A DNA stretch of 64,000 bases from Saccharopolyspora kobensis (GCF_900108315.1 NZ_FNVB01000008.1:123581-187580); one strand, 5' to 3'. Positions 7,486-15,994 are shown, counted from the first letter of the stretch. A program made the numbers and translations. Notes: generated by a model not told the origin, from the letters alone.

Positions 7486-9084
7486 TCAGCCGACCGGCTC
7501 GGCCTCCCGCTGCTCGGTCCGCGACCGCTCGAGCAGCACCAGCGCGAACACGGCCAGCAGCACGGCGAGACAACCGCTGACGATCGCCGCCGCCTGCAAG
7601 CCGGAGGTGAATCCCGCGCGCGCCACGTCCGCCAGCGCCGGAACCGCCGCGCCGCCGCCCAGGTTTCCCGCGACCTCGGCGACCACGTCCGACGGAACTC
7701 CCTCCGGCGCGTAGGTCCGCACGTGGTCCCGGTACACGGCCGAGACCAGGCTGCCGGTGGCGGCGATGCCGAAGGCCAGGCCGAGCTCGTAGCTGGTCTG
7801 CCCGATCGCGGAGGCCTGCCCGGCCTTCTCCGGAGCGGCGGCGCTCACCGCGATGTTCGTCCCCAGCACGGTGATCGGCGCGAGCCCCAGCATCATCACG
7901 GTCGTGCCCGCGGTGACCGTCGCGACTCCCGGCGCGGTGGCGATCAGCGCGAACCCGGCGATCGCGACCGCCGCGCCCGCGGCGATCACGCGAGCCGGTC
8001 CCGCGCGCCGGGCCAGCAGCGGCGTCAGCTGCGATCCGAGCGCCAGCCCGACGGCGGGCAGCACCATCAGCAATCCCGCCTCCAGCGACGCCACACCGCC
8101 GACGAGCTGGAGGTACTGGGGCATCAGGTACTCCACGCCGTTCATCGCGGCCAACCCGGTGAACAGCAGCAGCGGCGCGGCGACGAAGGCGCGGTCGCGG
8201 AACAGGTCGAGGTCCAGCAGCGGGTTGTCGATGCTCCGCTGGCGCCGCACGAACAGCGCGCCGAAGACCACCGCCGCGGCCACCGCGACCAGCAGCGGGG
8301 CGTCGAGACCGTGCTCGCCGAAGTGCTTGATGGCGTAGACGAGCGGCAGCAGGGTCATCAGCAGCAGCGGCACGCTGAGCCGGTCCAGCGGCGTCACGTC
8401 GGGATCGGCGAGCTCGGGGACCGTGGCCGGCACGCCGATCAGCGCGACCACCAGGACCGGCACTCCGACCAGGAACACCGAGCCCCACCAGAAGTGCGCC
8501 AGCAGCACACCGCTGAGCACCGGCCCCAGCGCGATCCCGGTGGACAGCGTGGTCACCCACAGCGCGATGGCCCTGGCCCGGCGCCGGGTGTCGCGGAACA
8601 TCCCGGAGATCAGGGCCGGCGTGGACGGGATGATGGCCGCGCTGGAGGTCCCCAGCAGCACCCGGGCCGCGATCAGCACCGCCGGGCTCCACGCGCAGGC
8701 GGCGAGCACCGAAGCGGCGGTGAACACGGCCAGGCCGATCATCAGCAGGCGGCGACGGCCGAACCGGTCGCCGATGTTGCCGCCGAGGACCAGCAGGCAG
8801 GCCATCGCGAAGCCGTAGCTGTCGTTGATCCACAGCAGTTCGGTGCTGGTCGGGCCCAGGTCCGCGGACAGCTGCGGAACCGCCATCCACAGCACGCCGA
8901 GGTCGACGGCCAGCAGCAGCGTGGGCAGCAGCAGGAAGGCGAGGCCGGCACGCCGCCCCGCCTCTCCGCGATCCCCAGTGGTGGTCGCGTCCGACTGAAT
9001 CTCACGTTTCGCGGTTTCTCGTGGTCGGGTTGCGTCACGGTCCCCTGAGACGCGGTTGAGCGGGTCTCGGTTTGGGCTGCCCAT
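7486..9084 (-). CDS. MFS multidrug exporter, DHA2 (14-TM) family
   Basis: A protein of 532 residues with about 14 hydrophobic segments and the MFS loop GDRFGRRRLLMIG between helices 2 and 3, plus the helix 5 motif GIALGPVLSGVLL typical of drug/H+ antiporters (EmrB/QacA, LfrA type). It is expected in the cytoplasmic membrane, exporting hydrophobic or cationic compounds. The N-terminal 40 residues are hydrophilic and basic. ATG 9084 is chosen; a TTG at 9096 is possible. A divergent AraC-type regulator 80 bases away probably controls it. Confidence 0.9.
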   Translation of the reverse strand: MGSPNRDPLNRVSGDRDATRPRETAKREIQSDATTTGDRGEAGRRAGLAFLLLPTLLLAVDLGVLWMAVPQLSADLGPTSTELLWINDSYGFAMACLLVLGGNIGDRFGRRRLLMIGLAVFTAASVLAACAWSPAVLIAARVLLGTSSAAIIPSTPALISGMFRDTRRRARAIALWVTTLSTGIALGPVLSGVLLAHFWWGSVFLVGVPVLVVALIGVPATVPELADPDVTPLDRLSVPLLLMTLLPLVYAIKHFGEHGLDAPLLVAVAAAVVFGALFVRRQRSIDNPLLDLDLFRDRAFVAAPLLLFTGLAAMNGVEYLMPQYLQLVGGVASLEAGLLMVLPAVGLALGSQLTPLLARRAGPARVIAAGAAVAIAGFALIATAPGVATVTAGTTVMMLGLAPITVLGTNIAVSAAAPEKAGQASAIGQTSYELGLAFGIAATGSLVSAVYRDHVRTYAPEGVPSDVVAEVAGNLGGGAAVPALADVARAGFTSGLQAAAIVSGCLAVLLAVFALVLLERSRTEQREAEPVG

Positions 9085-9164
9085 GCCTTCACCCAACAGC
9101 GGTGGCGCCGGACTGTGGATGGCTGGAAAGCCGGGAAGGATGTTCGCGCGTCTAGGCTCGTGCC

Positions 9165-10058
9165 GTGGATGACGCGCTGTCCGGCCTGCTGCTCGACGTC
9201 CGCTCCAGCGGGGCGCTGTTCGACCGGTCGGTGCTCTGCCCGCCGTGGTCGATCCGGTTCGGGGAAGAAGCGCTGACCCTGCTGACCATGGTCAGCGGCG
9301 AGGCCTGGGTGCTGCCCGACGACGGCGAACCCGTGCGGCTCGGGCTGCACGACGAGGCCATCGTGCGGGGGCCGTTCTCGGTCTCCGACGGCCCGACCAC
9401 CGCGGGCCGCGACAGGTGCGCGCACCAGGGCATGCGCGGCGAGTTCAGCGGGCCGACGGTGCTGCTCACCGGCACGTACCAGGTGCAGGGCAGCGTTTCG
9501 CAGCGAGTGCTGGCCGCGCTGCCGCCGATCGCCGTGCTGCCGGCCGCCGCGGCCGACTGCCCGACCCTGGACCTGATCGTCGACGAGATCCAGCAGGACA
9601 AACCGGGCCGCCAGGCGATGCTGGACCGGCTGCTCGACCTGCACCTGGTCGCCACCCTGCGGGAGTGGTTCGACCGCGCGGACTCCGGAGCCCCGGCCTG
9701 GTACCGGGCGCACCAGGACCCGCACATCGGCCGGGCCCTGCGCCTCGTCCACGAGAACCCGGCGCAGCCGTGGACGGTGGCGAAGCTGGCCGCCGAAGCG
9801 GGCCTGTCGCGGGCGACGTTCGCGGAGCGGTTCCGCGAGCTCGTCGGCCAGCCGCCGATGACCTACCTCGCGGAGTGGCGCATCGCCCGAGCCGCCGACC
9901 TGCTGGCCCGAACCGACGCGACGGTCGACGCCATCGCCCACCAGGTCGGCTACTCCAACGCCTACGCCCTCAGCGTCGCCTTCAAGCGCACGCTCGGCCT
10001 CCGCCCCACCGAGCACCGAGCAGCCACCCGCGACGCACCCGCCGCCCGAACCCGGTGA
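9165..10058 (+). CDS. AraC-family transcriptional regulator with N-terminal cupin
   Basis: A 297-residue regulator with an N-terminal cupin-like ligand domain (about 10-180) and two C-terminal helix-turn-helix motifs: WTVAKLAAEAGLSRATFAERF and VDAIAHQVGYSNAYALSVAFK, the latter being the AraC signature. It is probably a repressor or activator of the divergently transcribed MFS exporter. TAGGCT at 9153-9158 lies six bases before the GTG, so the mRNA is likely leaderless. The C-terminal tail is Arg/Ala-rich and not conserved in the family. Confidence 0.9.
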   Translation: MDDALSGLLLDVRSSGALFDRSVLCPPWSIRFGEEALTLLTMVSGEAWVLPDDGEPVRLGLHDEAIVRGPFSVSDGPTTAGRDRCAHQGMRGEFSGPTVLLTGTYQVQGSVSQRVLAALPPIAVLPAAAADCPTLDLIVDEIQQDKPGRQAMLDRLLDLHLVATLREWFDRADSGAPAWYRAHQDPHIGRALRLVHENPAQPWTVAKLAAEAGLSRATFAERFRELVGQPPMTYLAEWRIARAADLLARTDATVDAIAHQVGYSNAYALSVAFKRTLGLRPTEHRAATRDAPAARTR

Positions 10059-10293
10059 TCACTTTCCGGTGATTCCGCACCGAGCACCCCCACCTGCGCA
10101 AACACCAGTCCGACGTTCGGATGCGGGGGCGGCTGGTCGATTTCGCGCGAATCGACCATGGCCCGGGTGAAGCGAGGCGGCCGTTGGGGCGACCGGACGG
10201 CGTGGCGGGTTGCTCCCGGGACCTTGTCGCGGACGTCACGACAGGGTCGCCCCTGAGCTGCAGGGCCTCCGCCACCTGGGATAATGACTGATC

Positions 10294-11166
10294 GTGAGCA
10301 CTCCCGAGCGGCGTTTCGTGATCAGCTTCGGCTGCCCTGACCGGACCGGCATCGTGGCCCGGATTTCGACCTTCCTCGCCGATTTCGGCGGTTGGATCGT
10401 CGAGGCCGGTTACCACACCGATCTCGAGACCGGCTGGTTCTTCACCCGGCAGGAGGTCCGCGCCGACTCGCTGCCGTTCGGCATCGACGAGCTGCGCGAG
10501 CGGTTCGCCGCCGTGGCCGAGGAGTTCGGCGGTGAGAGCAGCTGGCGCGTCTCGGACACCGGCGAGCGCCGCCGGGTGGTGGCCCTGGTGTCCAAGGACG
10601 GCCACTGCCTGCACGACCTGCTCGGCCGGATCAGCTCCGGCGAGCTGGAGGTGGACCTGCGCGCGGTGATCGGCAACCACCCGGATCTCGGCCCGATCAC
10701 CGAAGCGCACGGCGTCCCGTTCCACCACGTGCCCTTCGGCAAGGCCCCGGAGGAGAAGGCGGATGCCTTCGGCCAGGTCCAGAAGCTGGTGGACGAGCAC
10801 GACCCGGACGCGATCGTGCTGGCCCGCTTCATGCAGATCCTGCCGCCCGAGCTGTGCGAGGAGTGGGCGGGCCGCGCGCTGAACATCCACCACAGCTTCC
10901 TGCCGTCGTTCGCGGGCGCCCGGCCCTACCACCAGGCCTACGACCGCGGCGTGAAGCTGATCGGCGCCACCTGCCACTACGTGACGGCGGAGCTGGACGC
11001 CGGCCCGATCGTCGAGCAGGACGTGATCCGCGTGGACCACACCGACGACGTGGCGGACATGGTCCGCAAGGGCCGCGACATCGAGAAGCTGGTGCTCGCC
11101 CGCGGCCTCCGCGCCCACCTCGAGGACCGCGTCCTGGTCCACAACCGCCGCACCGTGGTGTTCTGA
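10294..11166 (+). CDS. purU: Formyltetrahydrofolate deformylase
   Basis: PurU hydrolyses 10-formyl-tetrahydrofolate to formate and tetrahydrofolate, balancing one-carbon pools and feeding formate to purine synthesis. The 290-residue protein has an N-terminal ACT domain (about 5-85, SFGCPDRTGIVARIS) and a formyltransferase-type domain with NIHHSFLPSFAGARPYHQAY and GATCHYVTAELDAGPIVEQD, including the conserved Asn, His and Asp catalytic set. Length is normal. The GTG follows GATAAT (10280-10285) by eight bases, so it may be leaderless. The 235 bases upstream are hairpin-rich, but I recognise no known riboswitch. Confidence 0.95.
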   Translation: MSTPERRFVISFGCPDRTGIVARISTFLADFGGWIVEAGYHTDLETGWFFTRQEVRADSLPFGIDELRERFAAVAEEFGGESSWRVSDTGERRRVVALVSKDGHCLHDLLGRISSGELEVDLRAVIGNHPDLGPITEAHGVPFHHVPFGKAPEEKADAFGQVQKLVDEHDPDAIVLARFMQILPPELCEEWAGRALNIHHSFLPSFAGARPYHQAYDRGVKLIGATCHYVTAELDAGPIVEQDVIRVDHTDDVADMVRKGRDIEKLVLARGLRAHLEDRVLVHNRRTVVF

Positions 11167-12222
11167 TCAGGTCGCGGCCGGGTAATCGGAGTAGCCCTGC
11201 GGGCCGTGGGTGTAGAGGGTGCTCTCCTCGACCTCGGCCAGCGGAGCTCCGGTGGCGAATCGCTGCGGCAGGTCCGGGTTGGAGATGAACAACCGGCCGA
11301 AGGAGACCAGGTCGGCGCCTTGGTCCTCGATCAGCGCCGCACCGGACTCCGCCGTGGTCGGATGCCCGAAACCGGTGTTGCCGATCAGCGTTCCGGTCCA
11401 ACGTGGACGGAGATCGCGCAGCGCCCGGTAGCGGCTGTTGTCGGTCAGGTGCAGGTACGCGAGGCCCAGCGGTTCCAGGGCGTCGACCAGCGCTCGGTAC
11501 ACCGGCGCGGGATCGGCTTCGACGAGCCCGGTGAGCGGATTCCCCGGCGACAGGCGGATTCCGACCCGGCCCGCGCCGATCGCACCTGCCACGGCCTCGA
11601 CCACCCCGACGGCGAACCGGATGCGCCCGGCGCCGCCGTACCGGTCGCTGCGGACGTTGGTGTTGTCGGCGAGGAACTGGTGCAGCAGGTAGCCGTTGGC
11701 GCCGTGCAGCTCAACCCCGTCGAAGCCCGCGTCGATCGCCCGCCGCGCTGAAGCCACGTGCTCGTCGATCGCCTGCGCGATGTCCGCAGTGGTCATCTCG
11801 CGTGGGACCAGCGCGCGCACCTTGCCGCCGGCGGTGTGCAGCTCGATGTCCGCAGGCACCGGCGAAGGCGCGATCGGGTGCAGCCCGCCGAGGTTGTTGT
11901 CCGGAACGGTCAGCCGCCCGGCGTGCATGAGCTGCGCGAAGATCCGCCCGCCTGCGGCGTGCACGGCATCGGTGACCGCGCGCCAGCCCACGACCTGTTC
12001 CGGCGAGACCAGGCCAGGCCCGCGCAGGGCGCCCTGCCCCTGCACGCTCGGCCAGATCCCCTCGGTCACGATCAGCCCGGCGCCCGCGCGCTGCGCGTAG
12101 TACTCCGCCACGAACGGCTGGGGAACGCCCTGTTCGTCGCCCCGGAACCTGGTCATCGGGGCCATCGCGATCCGGTTCGGCAGCGACATCGGTTCGTACG
12201 GCTTGAGCAGCGAGTTCGTCAT
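11167..12222 (-). CDS. Old yellow enzyme-type alkene reductase
   Basis: A 351-residue FMN-dependent NADH:flavin oxidoreductase of the OYE family (NemA/YqjM group). Family blocks include NRIAMAPMTRFRG for FMN binding, the substrate-binding pair in GVELHGANGYLLHQFL, the SDRYGG loop, RLSPGNP and DLVSFGRLFISNPDLP. It would reduce activated C=C bonds or nitro compounds in the cytosol. It is divergent from a MerR regulator with a palindrome between them, so induction by electrophilic substrates is likely. ATG 12222 gives the family-standard N-terminus; the longer frame upstream is spurious. Confidence 0.92.
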   Translation of the reverse strand: MTNSLLKPYEPMSLPNRIAMAPMTRFRGDEQGVPQPFVAEYYAQRAGAGLIVTEGIWPSVQGQGALRGPGLVSPEQVVGWRAVTDAVHAAGGRIFAQLMHAGRLTVPDNNLGGLHPIAPSPVPADIELHTAGGKVRALVPREMTTADIAQAIDEHVASARRAIDAGFDGVELHGANGYLLHQFLADNTNVRSDRYGGAGRIRFAVGVVEAVAGAIGAGRVGIRLSPGNPLTGLVEADPAPVYRALVDALEPLGLAYLHLTDNSRYRALRDLRPRWTGTLIGNTGFGHPTTAESGAALIEDQGADLVSFGRLFISNPDLPQRFATGAPLAEVEESTLYTHGPQGYSDYPAAT

Positions 12223-12239
12223 GCCGATGACGGTAGAAT

Positions 12240-12255
12240 CTGACGCGCGTGTCAG
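12240..12255. promoter_or_regulatory. Probable MerR operator between the OYE and merR genes
   Basis: CTGACGCGCGTGTCAG is a near-perfect palindrome located centrally between the divergent starts, next to TAGAAT (12234-12239). MerR-family regulators bind such symmetric sites between -35 and -10 elements. Confidence 0.55.
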
Positions 12256-12282
12256 GTTCAACCGAAGGTGATGGAGCACACG

Positions 12283-12639
12283 ATGCGGATCGGTGAACTG
12301 TCCCGGCGCACCGGGGCCAGCGTGCGGGCGCTCCGCTACTACGAGCAGCAGGGCCTGCTCTCCGCCACCCGCACCCCGGGCGGCCACCGGGAGTACGCCG
12401 CGTCCGATGTGGACAAGGTCGCCCTGGTGCAGCGGCTGATCAGCGCCGGCGTGCCGAGCGCGAAGATGGCCGAGATCTTCCCGTGCGTCTTCGGCGGGCA
12501 CTCCAAGCCGACGACCGAAGTCGTCGCGGATCTCTGCGAGGAGCGGGAGCGGATCAACGGCATGATCGACGACCTGCTGGCCTCCCGAGCGATCCTCGAC
12601 GACATGATCACCGACGCCCGCGCCGCCGCCAACGCGTAG
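12283..12639 (+). CDS. MerR-family regulator
   Basis: A 118-residue MerR protein: winged helix MRIGELSRRTGASVRALRYYEQQGLL, then GHREYAASDVDKVALVQRLISAGVP and a long dimerisation helix with ERERINGMIDDLLASRAILDDM. It lacks the Cys set of metal- or redox-sensing members and resembles small organic-effector types. It probably controls the divergent old yellow enzyme and itself. ATG 12283 is preferred because GGAG lies six bases upstream; the ATG at 12271 would add four residues. Confidence 0.9.
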   Translation: MRIGELSRRTGASVRALRYYEQQGLLSATRTPGGHREYAASDVDKVALVQRLISAGVPSAKMAEIFPCVFGGHSKPTTEVVADLCEERERINGMIDDLLASRAILDDMITDARAAANA

Positions 12640-12822
12640 CCGTCCCGGTGCCGAAACGGTCGCGAAAACGAAGCCGCGCCAAGGGATCTGTGGTGAGCGT
12701 GGCGAAATCAACGTTCAGGAACCGACGGGGACGAGACGTCGGCAGCACGTCCACCGAGCACAGTCCACTTCGGACGGATTCTGCTCCGGCTCCGGCGACG
12801 GCGGCGAGGAGGACTCGAAGCT

Positions 12823-12858
12823 GAGTGCGCAGCCGGGTTCCGGCCCGGCTGCGCACTC
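12823..12858. terminator. Bidirectional hairpin terminator
   Basis: A perfect 15-base stem (12823-12837 with 12844-12858, GAGTGCGCAGCCGGG arm) with a six-base loop lies between the convergent merR and ybaK-like genes. The 12640-12822 stretch holds no gene I can support. Confidence 0.8.
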
Positions 12859-12864
12859 GCGACT

Positions 12865-13413
12865 TCAGCGGCCCAGGCCTTCCAGGACTTCTGCGTTGGG
12901 GAGGTTGGTCAGGACCTCGCCCGGCGTGATCAGCTTGCTGCGGCGGACGCCGCTGCCGACCACCAGCGCCGGTGCGTTCGCCACCTCCTGATCGATCAGC
13001 ACCGGCCAGTCCGCCGGGAGGCCGAACGGCGTGATGCCGCCGTACTCCATGCTGGTCAGCTCGACCGCGTCGTCCATCGGCGCGAAGGACGCCTTGCGGA
13101 CGTCCAGGCGTCGCTTGACCACGCCGTTGACGTCAGCGCGGGTCGTCGCCAGGATCACGCACGCGGCGTAGCGGACCTCGCCCGCACGCTTGCCCGCGAC
13201 GACCACGCAGTTCGCCGACAGCTCCAGCGGTGAGCCGTACTTCTCGCAGAACGCCGCGGTGTCCGCCAGCTCCGGATCGATCTCGGTCGCCCCGATGCGC
13301 GCGTCGTCGAGCTGCCGGACCGATGTCGCCACCGGGTCGGCGAGCAGGTCGAGGCGCTCAAGCGCCGATGTCACGTCCAGCGTTCCTGCGGCCAAAGCCC
13401 AATCAGCACCCAT
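12865..13413 (-). CDS. YbaK/ProX-type aminoacyl-tRNA deacylase
   Basis: A 182-residue protein with the YbaK/aminoacyl-tRNA-synthetase-associated fold. Signature parts are CVVVAGKRAGEVRYAACVILATTRADVN with the catalytic Lys region, ASFAPMDDAVELTSMEYGGITPFGLP, and the C-terminal VVVGSGVRRSKLITPGEVL. Such free-standing domains hydrolyse misacylated tRNAs such as Cys-tRNA(Pro) or Ala-tRNA(Pro) in the cytosol. TATTGT (complement of 13420-13425) lies six bases before the ATG, suggesting a leaderless transcript. Confidence 0.88.
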   Translation of the reverse strand: MGADWALAAGTLDVTSALERLDLLADPVATSVRQLDDARIGATEIDPELADTAAFCEKYGSPLELSANCVVVAGKRAGEVRYAACVILATTRADVNGVVKRRLDVRKASFAPMDDAVELTSMEYGGITPFGLPADWPVLIDQEVANAPALVVGSGVRRSKLITPGEVLTNLPNAEVLEGLGR

Positions 13414-13455
13414 GGCACGACAATACGAACCGCCGCCGGCCACCGGTGAAGTGGC

Positions 13456-14187
13456 TCACCCCAGGAAGTCCACCAGGAGTCCGCGCAGCTCGCGGCGGTG
13501 CGTGAGCATGGGCGCGGGCGAGGGGAAGATCTCCAGCCGCGCGCGGGCGAAGGCGGCGGCCACCGCCTTGGCCACCTCCGCCGGGTGCAGCGGGTCGTCG
13601 GTGGCGCCTACGACGAGCACGTCCGAGCCCACGGAGCCCAGCGGGGCCGCGTCGGCCAGCGGTGCTTGCTCGGGGAGCTCGCGGAGGGCGTCTTCGAGGC
13701 GCATCAACGCGGCCGCGCGCTGCTCGGCGTAGTCCCCGACCTCGGCGCCTGCCGGGAGATCCGCCGCGACGAGTTTCCGCAGCTCCTCCGGGTCACCGAC
13801 CGCATCGGCGAGACGTTCGAAGGACCAGGTCGCCGCGACGTCGCGGGGCCGGTCCAAGGCGGCCGGGAGCAGCAGCGCCAGCCGCTCGAACCGGTCGGGG
13901 TGCTCGGCGGCGATGCGGGTCAGGGCACCCGCACCCAGCGAAACACCGACCGCACGCGTCGCTCCCACCTCGTCGGCGATCGCGAGGACGTCCGCGGCGA
14001 TCGTCGCGTAGTTCCAGTAACCGGGCGGAGCGTCCGGGGCCTTGCCGTGCCCCGGCAGCGTGACGACGACGCGGGTGCCCGGCAGCCCGGACGACGGGAT
14101 CCGGGCCTCGCCCTCGGTCGCGCCCAAGCCGTGCACGACCAGCGTCACCGGCCCACCGCGGCCGTGCGTCGTCCAGCGGGACAGCAC
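13456..14187 (-). CDS. Alpha/beta hydrolase
   Basis: A 243-residue serine hydrolase: oxyanion loop VHGLGATEG near the N-terminus, LPGHGKAPDAP, the nucleophile elbow GVSLGAG with catalytic Ser, a late Asp in VGATDDPLHP and His in the TPAP-like C-terminus (MLTHRRE). Substrate unknown. The GTG start overlaps the stop of the upstream DUF2516 gene by one base (TAGTG), so the two genes are co-translated. Confidence 0.85.
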   Translation of the reverse strand: MLSRWTTHGRGGPVTLVVHGLGATEGEARIPSSGLPGTRVVVTLPGHGKAPDAPPGYWNYATIAADVLAIADEVGATRAVGVSLGAGALTRIAAEHPDRFERLALLLPAALDRPRDVAATWSFERLADAVGDPEELRKLVAADLPAGAEVGDYAEQRAAALMRLEDALRELPEQAPLADAAPLGSVGSDVLVVGATDDPLHPAEVAKAVAAAFARARLEIFPSPAPMLTHRRELRGLLVDFLG

Positions 14188-14486
14188 TACCAGGACCGCC
14201 CCTGGATCTCCCGCACCTTCGGGCGCACGTCGACGATGTAGACCAGCGAGGCGATCAGCCCGGCGATCCAGATGATCCCGTAGGGGCCGCGCTGGTCCAG
14301 GATCAGCAGCACCGCGGCGGCACCCGTGATGAGCAGCCACTTCGCCTTGCTCAGCTTGTCCACGGCGGTGAACGCGTCAGGACGCTGCAGCGCGGCGTGC
14401 ACGAACGCGAAGATCCCGACCGGGATGCACACGATCCAGATCGCCAGCAAGATCCACTGGTACAAGGCCAAGCCGGTGAAATCCAC
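14187..14486 (-). CDS. DUF2516 small membrane protein
   Basis: A 99-residue protein with three hydrophobic segments (about 8-30, 48-65, 68-88) separated by QRPDAFTAVDKLSKAKW, the conserved centre of the actinobacterial DUF2516 family (Rv0476 type). It is expected in the cytoplasmic membrane; function unknown. The relative in mycobacteria directly follows hbhA and the XRE regulator, as here. GTG start with GGAGGC upstream. It is the first gene of a two-gene unit with the hydrolase. Confidence 0.85.
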   Translation of the reverse strand: MDFTGLALYQWILLAIWIVCIPVGIFAFVHAALQRPDAFTAVDKLSKAKWLLITGAAAVLLILDQRGPYGIIWIAGLIASLVYIVDVRPKVREIQGRSW

Positions 14487-14507
14487 GCCTCCACCTTACG
14501 TGCCGGG

Positions 14508-14685
14508 CGTCCACGCGGGCACCCACCGACGCTCACCAACGGAGCGCCCCCACCGACGGCGGACGCGCCCACCGACGACCACAGACGGCGGACACCCACC
14601 GACGCTCACCGATGGCGGACGCCCACTGACGCTCACCGATGGCCGTGCGCGCGGTCACCGATGGCCGTGCGCGGCGAGCACGTCC
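14508..14685. repeat. Degenerate ~27-bp tandem repeat array
   Basis: Repeats of roughly CCCACCGACGCTCACCGATG plus GCGGACG occur about five times, with variants and a last half-unit repeated as TCACCGATGGCCGTGCGC. They lie between the DUF2516 gene and the hbhA-like gene. No spacers or CRISPR-like regularity are seen. Confidence 0.6.
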
Positions 14686-14772
14686 ACGTGCCCCCGGCCC
14701 CACCCGCACCGATCGGGGCGACCATTCGCCACCAACCTCAACTGGGCGATCTCAGCGAAACCTGCAACCCCC

Positions 14773-14849
14773 CGGCGTGTCGGACGACGACACACCGGAG
14801 GGTGTGCAATTTCAATTGAAATCGAACGTCCAATTTCAATTGAAATTGC
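14773..14849. repeat. Family B element, half copy
   Basis: This contains the GTGTCG/CGACAC-type hairpin (CGGCGTGTCG at 14773-14782 with CGACACACCG at 14788-14797) followed by one 44-base palindromic unit (14806-14849). The first palindrome of the 139-bp form is missing. It ends 22 bases past the stop of the hbhA-like gene. Confidence 0.85.
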
Positions 14850-14871
14850 GGGACGGGGGGACGGGAGGGGC

Positions 14872-15513
14872 TCAGCTTTCGCTGGGCTTGGTGGTCTTCT
14901 TCGCCGCCGGCTTCGTCGTGCTCTTCGCCGTCGACTTGGCCGCCGGCTTGCGGGTCGCGGCGGGCTTGGGCTCCTCCGCGCTCTCCGCCTTCTCCGCCGA
15001 GGCTTCCTCGGCCGGGGTTTCTTCGGCTGGGGTTTCCTCGGTCTTGGTGAACGGGCGGCTGACCTTGCCCAGGACGTCGTCGGCCAGGTCGCGGACCTCA
15101 TCCACCGTGTCCTCGACCTTGTCCTGCGCGGTGCCGACCTGGCTCCAGACCTTCTTGACCTGCGGCTGGTCCTGCAGCCGGTGCAGGGTCTCCTCGCCGC
15201 GCTCGGCCAGGAAGTCGTAGAGCTGCTTGGCCGTCTGGCTGTAGGCGTCGACGCGCTTGCGCAGCTCGGCCGGGTCGAGCTTGCCGCGCAGCTCTTCCAG
15301 GTCGCTGGGCAGCTCCTGGCGGGCCGCCTCGGCGCGCTCGTTGAGCTGGGTGCGGACCTTGTTGACCGCCTCCAGCAGGGCCTGCGCGGCGAGGTCACCG
15401 GCGCCGAGCGCGGCGAGCAGCGGCGTGCGGGCCTGCTCGACGGCGTCGCCGAACGCCTTCTCGGCCTGCTCGCGGACCTTGTTCACGTCCTCGGTCTTCG
15501 GGAAACCCGGCAT
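14872..15513 (-). CDS. Heparin-binding hemagglutinin-like protein
   Basis: A 213-residue protein with the HbhA layout: a long amphipathic coiled-coil region (about 5-145), an acidic Glu/Pro/Ala linker with PAEETPAEEASAEKAE, and a basic C-terminal tail rich in Lys, Ala, Thr and Pro (KPAAKSTAKSTTKPAAKKTT) like the heparin-binding repeats of mycobacterial HbhA. In mycobacteria HbhA is surface-exposed and binds lipids; in a non-pathogen it more likely has a cell-envelope or lipid-droplet role. The XRE gene lies immediately upstream (six-base gap), the conserved order. No signal peptide. Confidence 0.85.
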   Translation of the reverse strand: MPGFPKTEDVNKVREQAEKAFGDAVEQARTPLLAALGAGDLAAQALLEAVNKVRTQLNERAEAARQELPSDLEELRGKLDPAELRKRVDAYSQTAKQLYDFLAERGEETLHRLQDQPQVKKVWSQVGTAQDKVEDTVDEVRDLADDVLGKVSRPFTKTEETPAEETPAEEASAEKAESAEEPKPAATRKPAAKSTAKSTTKPAAKKTTKPSES

Positions 15514-15519
15514 GGGTGG

Positions 15520-15924
15520 TCACTCCTCGGATTGCTGGCTGTCCTCGACCGGCCGGTCGTCGTGCTCGCGCCGGAACGAGGCGTAGATGTCCAGAAGCAC
15601 TTGCTTCTGCCGCTCGTCGAGCTGGGGGTCGGCGAGGATCGCATCGACCACCGGCCCGCTCTCGCGGCGCTCCAGGATCCCGGCCTGCACGTAGAGCGCT
15701 TCGGCTGAGATCCGCAGCCCCTTGGCGATCTGCTGCAGGATCTCCGCGCTCGGCTTGCGCAACCCGCGTTCGACCTGGCTCAGGTACGGGTTCGACACGC
15801 CGGCGAGCTTCGCCAGCTGCCGCAACGAGATCTGGGCGTTGTTGCGTTGCGTCCGGATGTAGCCGCCGAGGTCGCTGACCGCCTGGTTCACGGCCTTGTT
15901 GACTGCTTTGTCCACACGTTCCAC
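15520..15924 (-). CDS. XRE-family regulator upstream of hbhA-like gene
   Basis: A 134-residue protein with an N-terminal HTH: ISLRQLAKLAGVSNPYLSQVERG, then PSAEILQQIAKGLRISAEAL, and a C-terminal helical extension with DPQLDERQKQVLLDIYASF. It matches the Rv0474-type regulator that precedes hbhA in mycobacteria. The two genes are six bases apart, so it probably controls the unit and itself. A perfect inverted repeat lies upstream. The start may instead be a nearby downstream codon; homologues often begin around here. Confidence 0.88.
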   Translation of the reverse strand: MERVDKAVNKAVNQAVSDLGGYIRTQRNNAQISLRQLAKLAGVSNPYLSQVERGLRKPSAEILQQIAKGLRISAEALYVQAGILERRESGPVVDAILADPQLDERQKQVLLDIYASFRREHDDRPVEDSQQSEE

Positions 15925-15975
15925 GGGCTGGCACCTCTCCGGTCACCGACCACGATACGCACGAGTGCTAACTCT

Positions 15976-15994
15976 TGCAAGCACTCTGCTTGCA
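15976..15994. promoter_or_regulatory. Inverted repeat TGCAAGCA-N3-TGCTTGCA
   Basis: Perfect 8-base arms with a 3-base spacer lie about 52 bases upstream of the XRE gene start. An upstream GTGCTAAC is partly similar. The position suits an autoregulatory operator; this is inference. Confidence 0.6.

Noticed and set aside
10059..10293. Possible riboswitch upstream of purU
   Set aside because: The leader can form hairpins, but I could not match conserved cores of glycine, tetrahydrofolate or other known riboswitches, and a -10 box eight bases before GTG suggests no leader at all.
14508..14685. CRISPR-like array
   Set aside because: Repeats are imperfect and contiguous, with no unique spacers of uniform size and no cas genes nearby.
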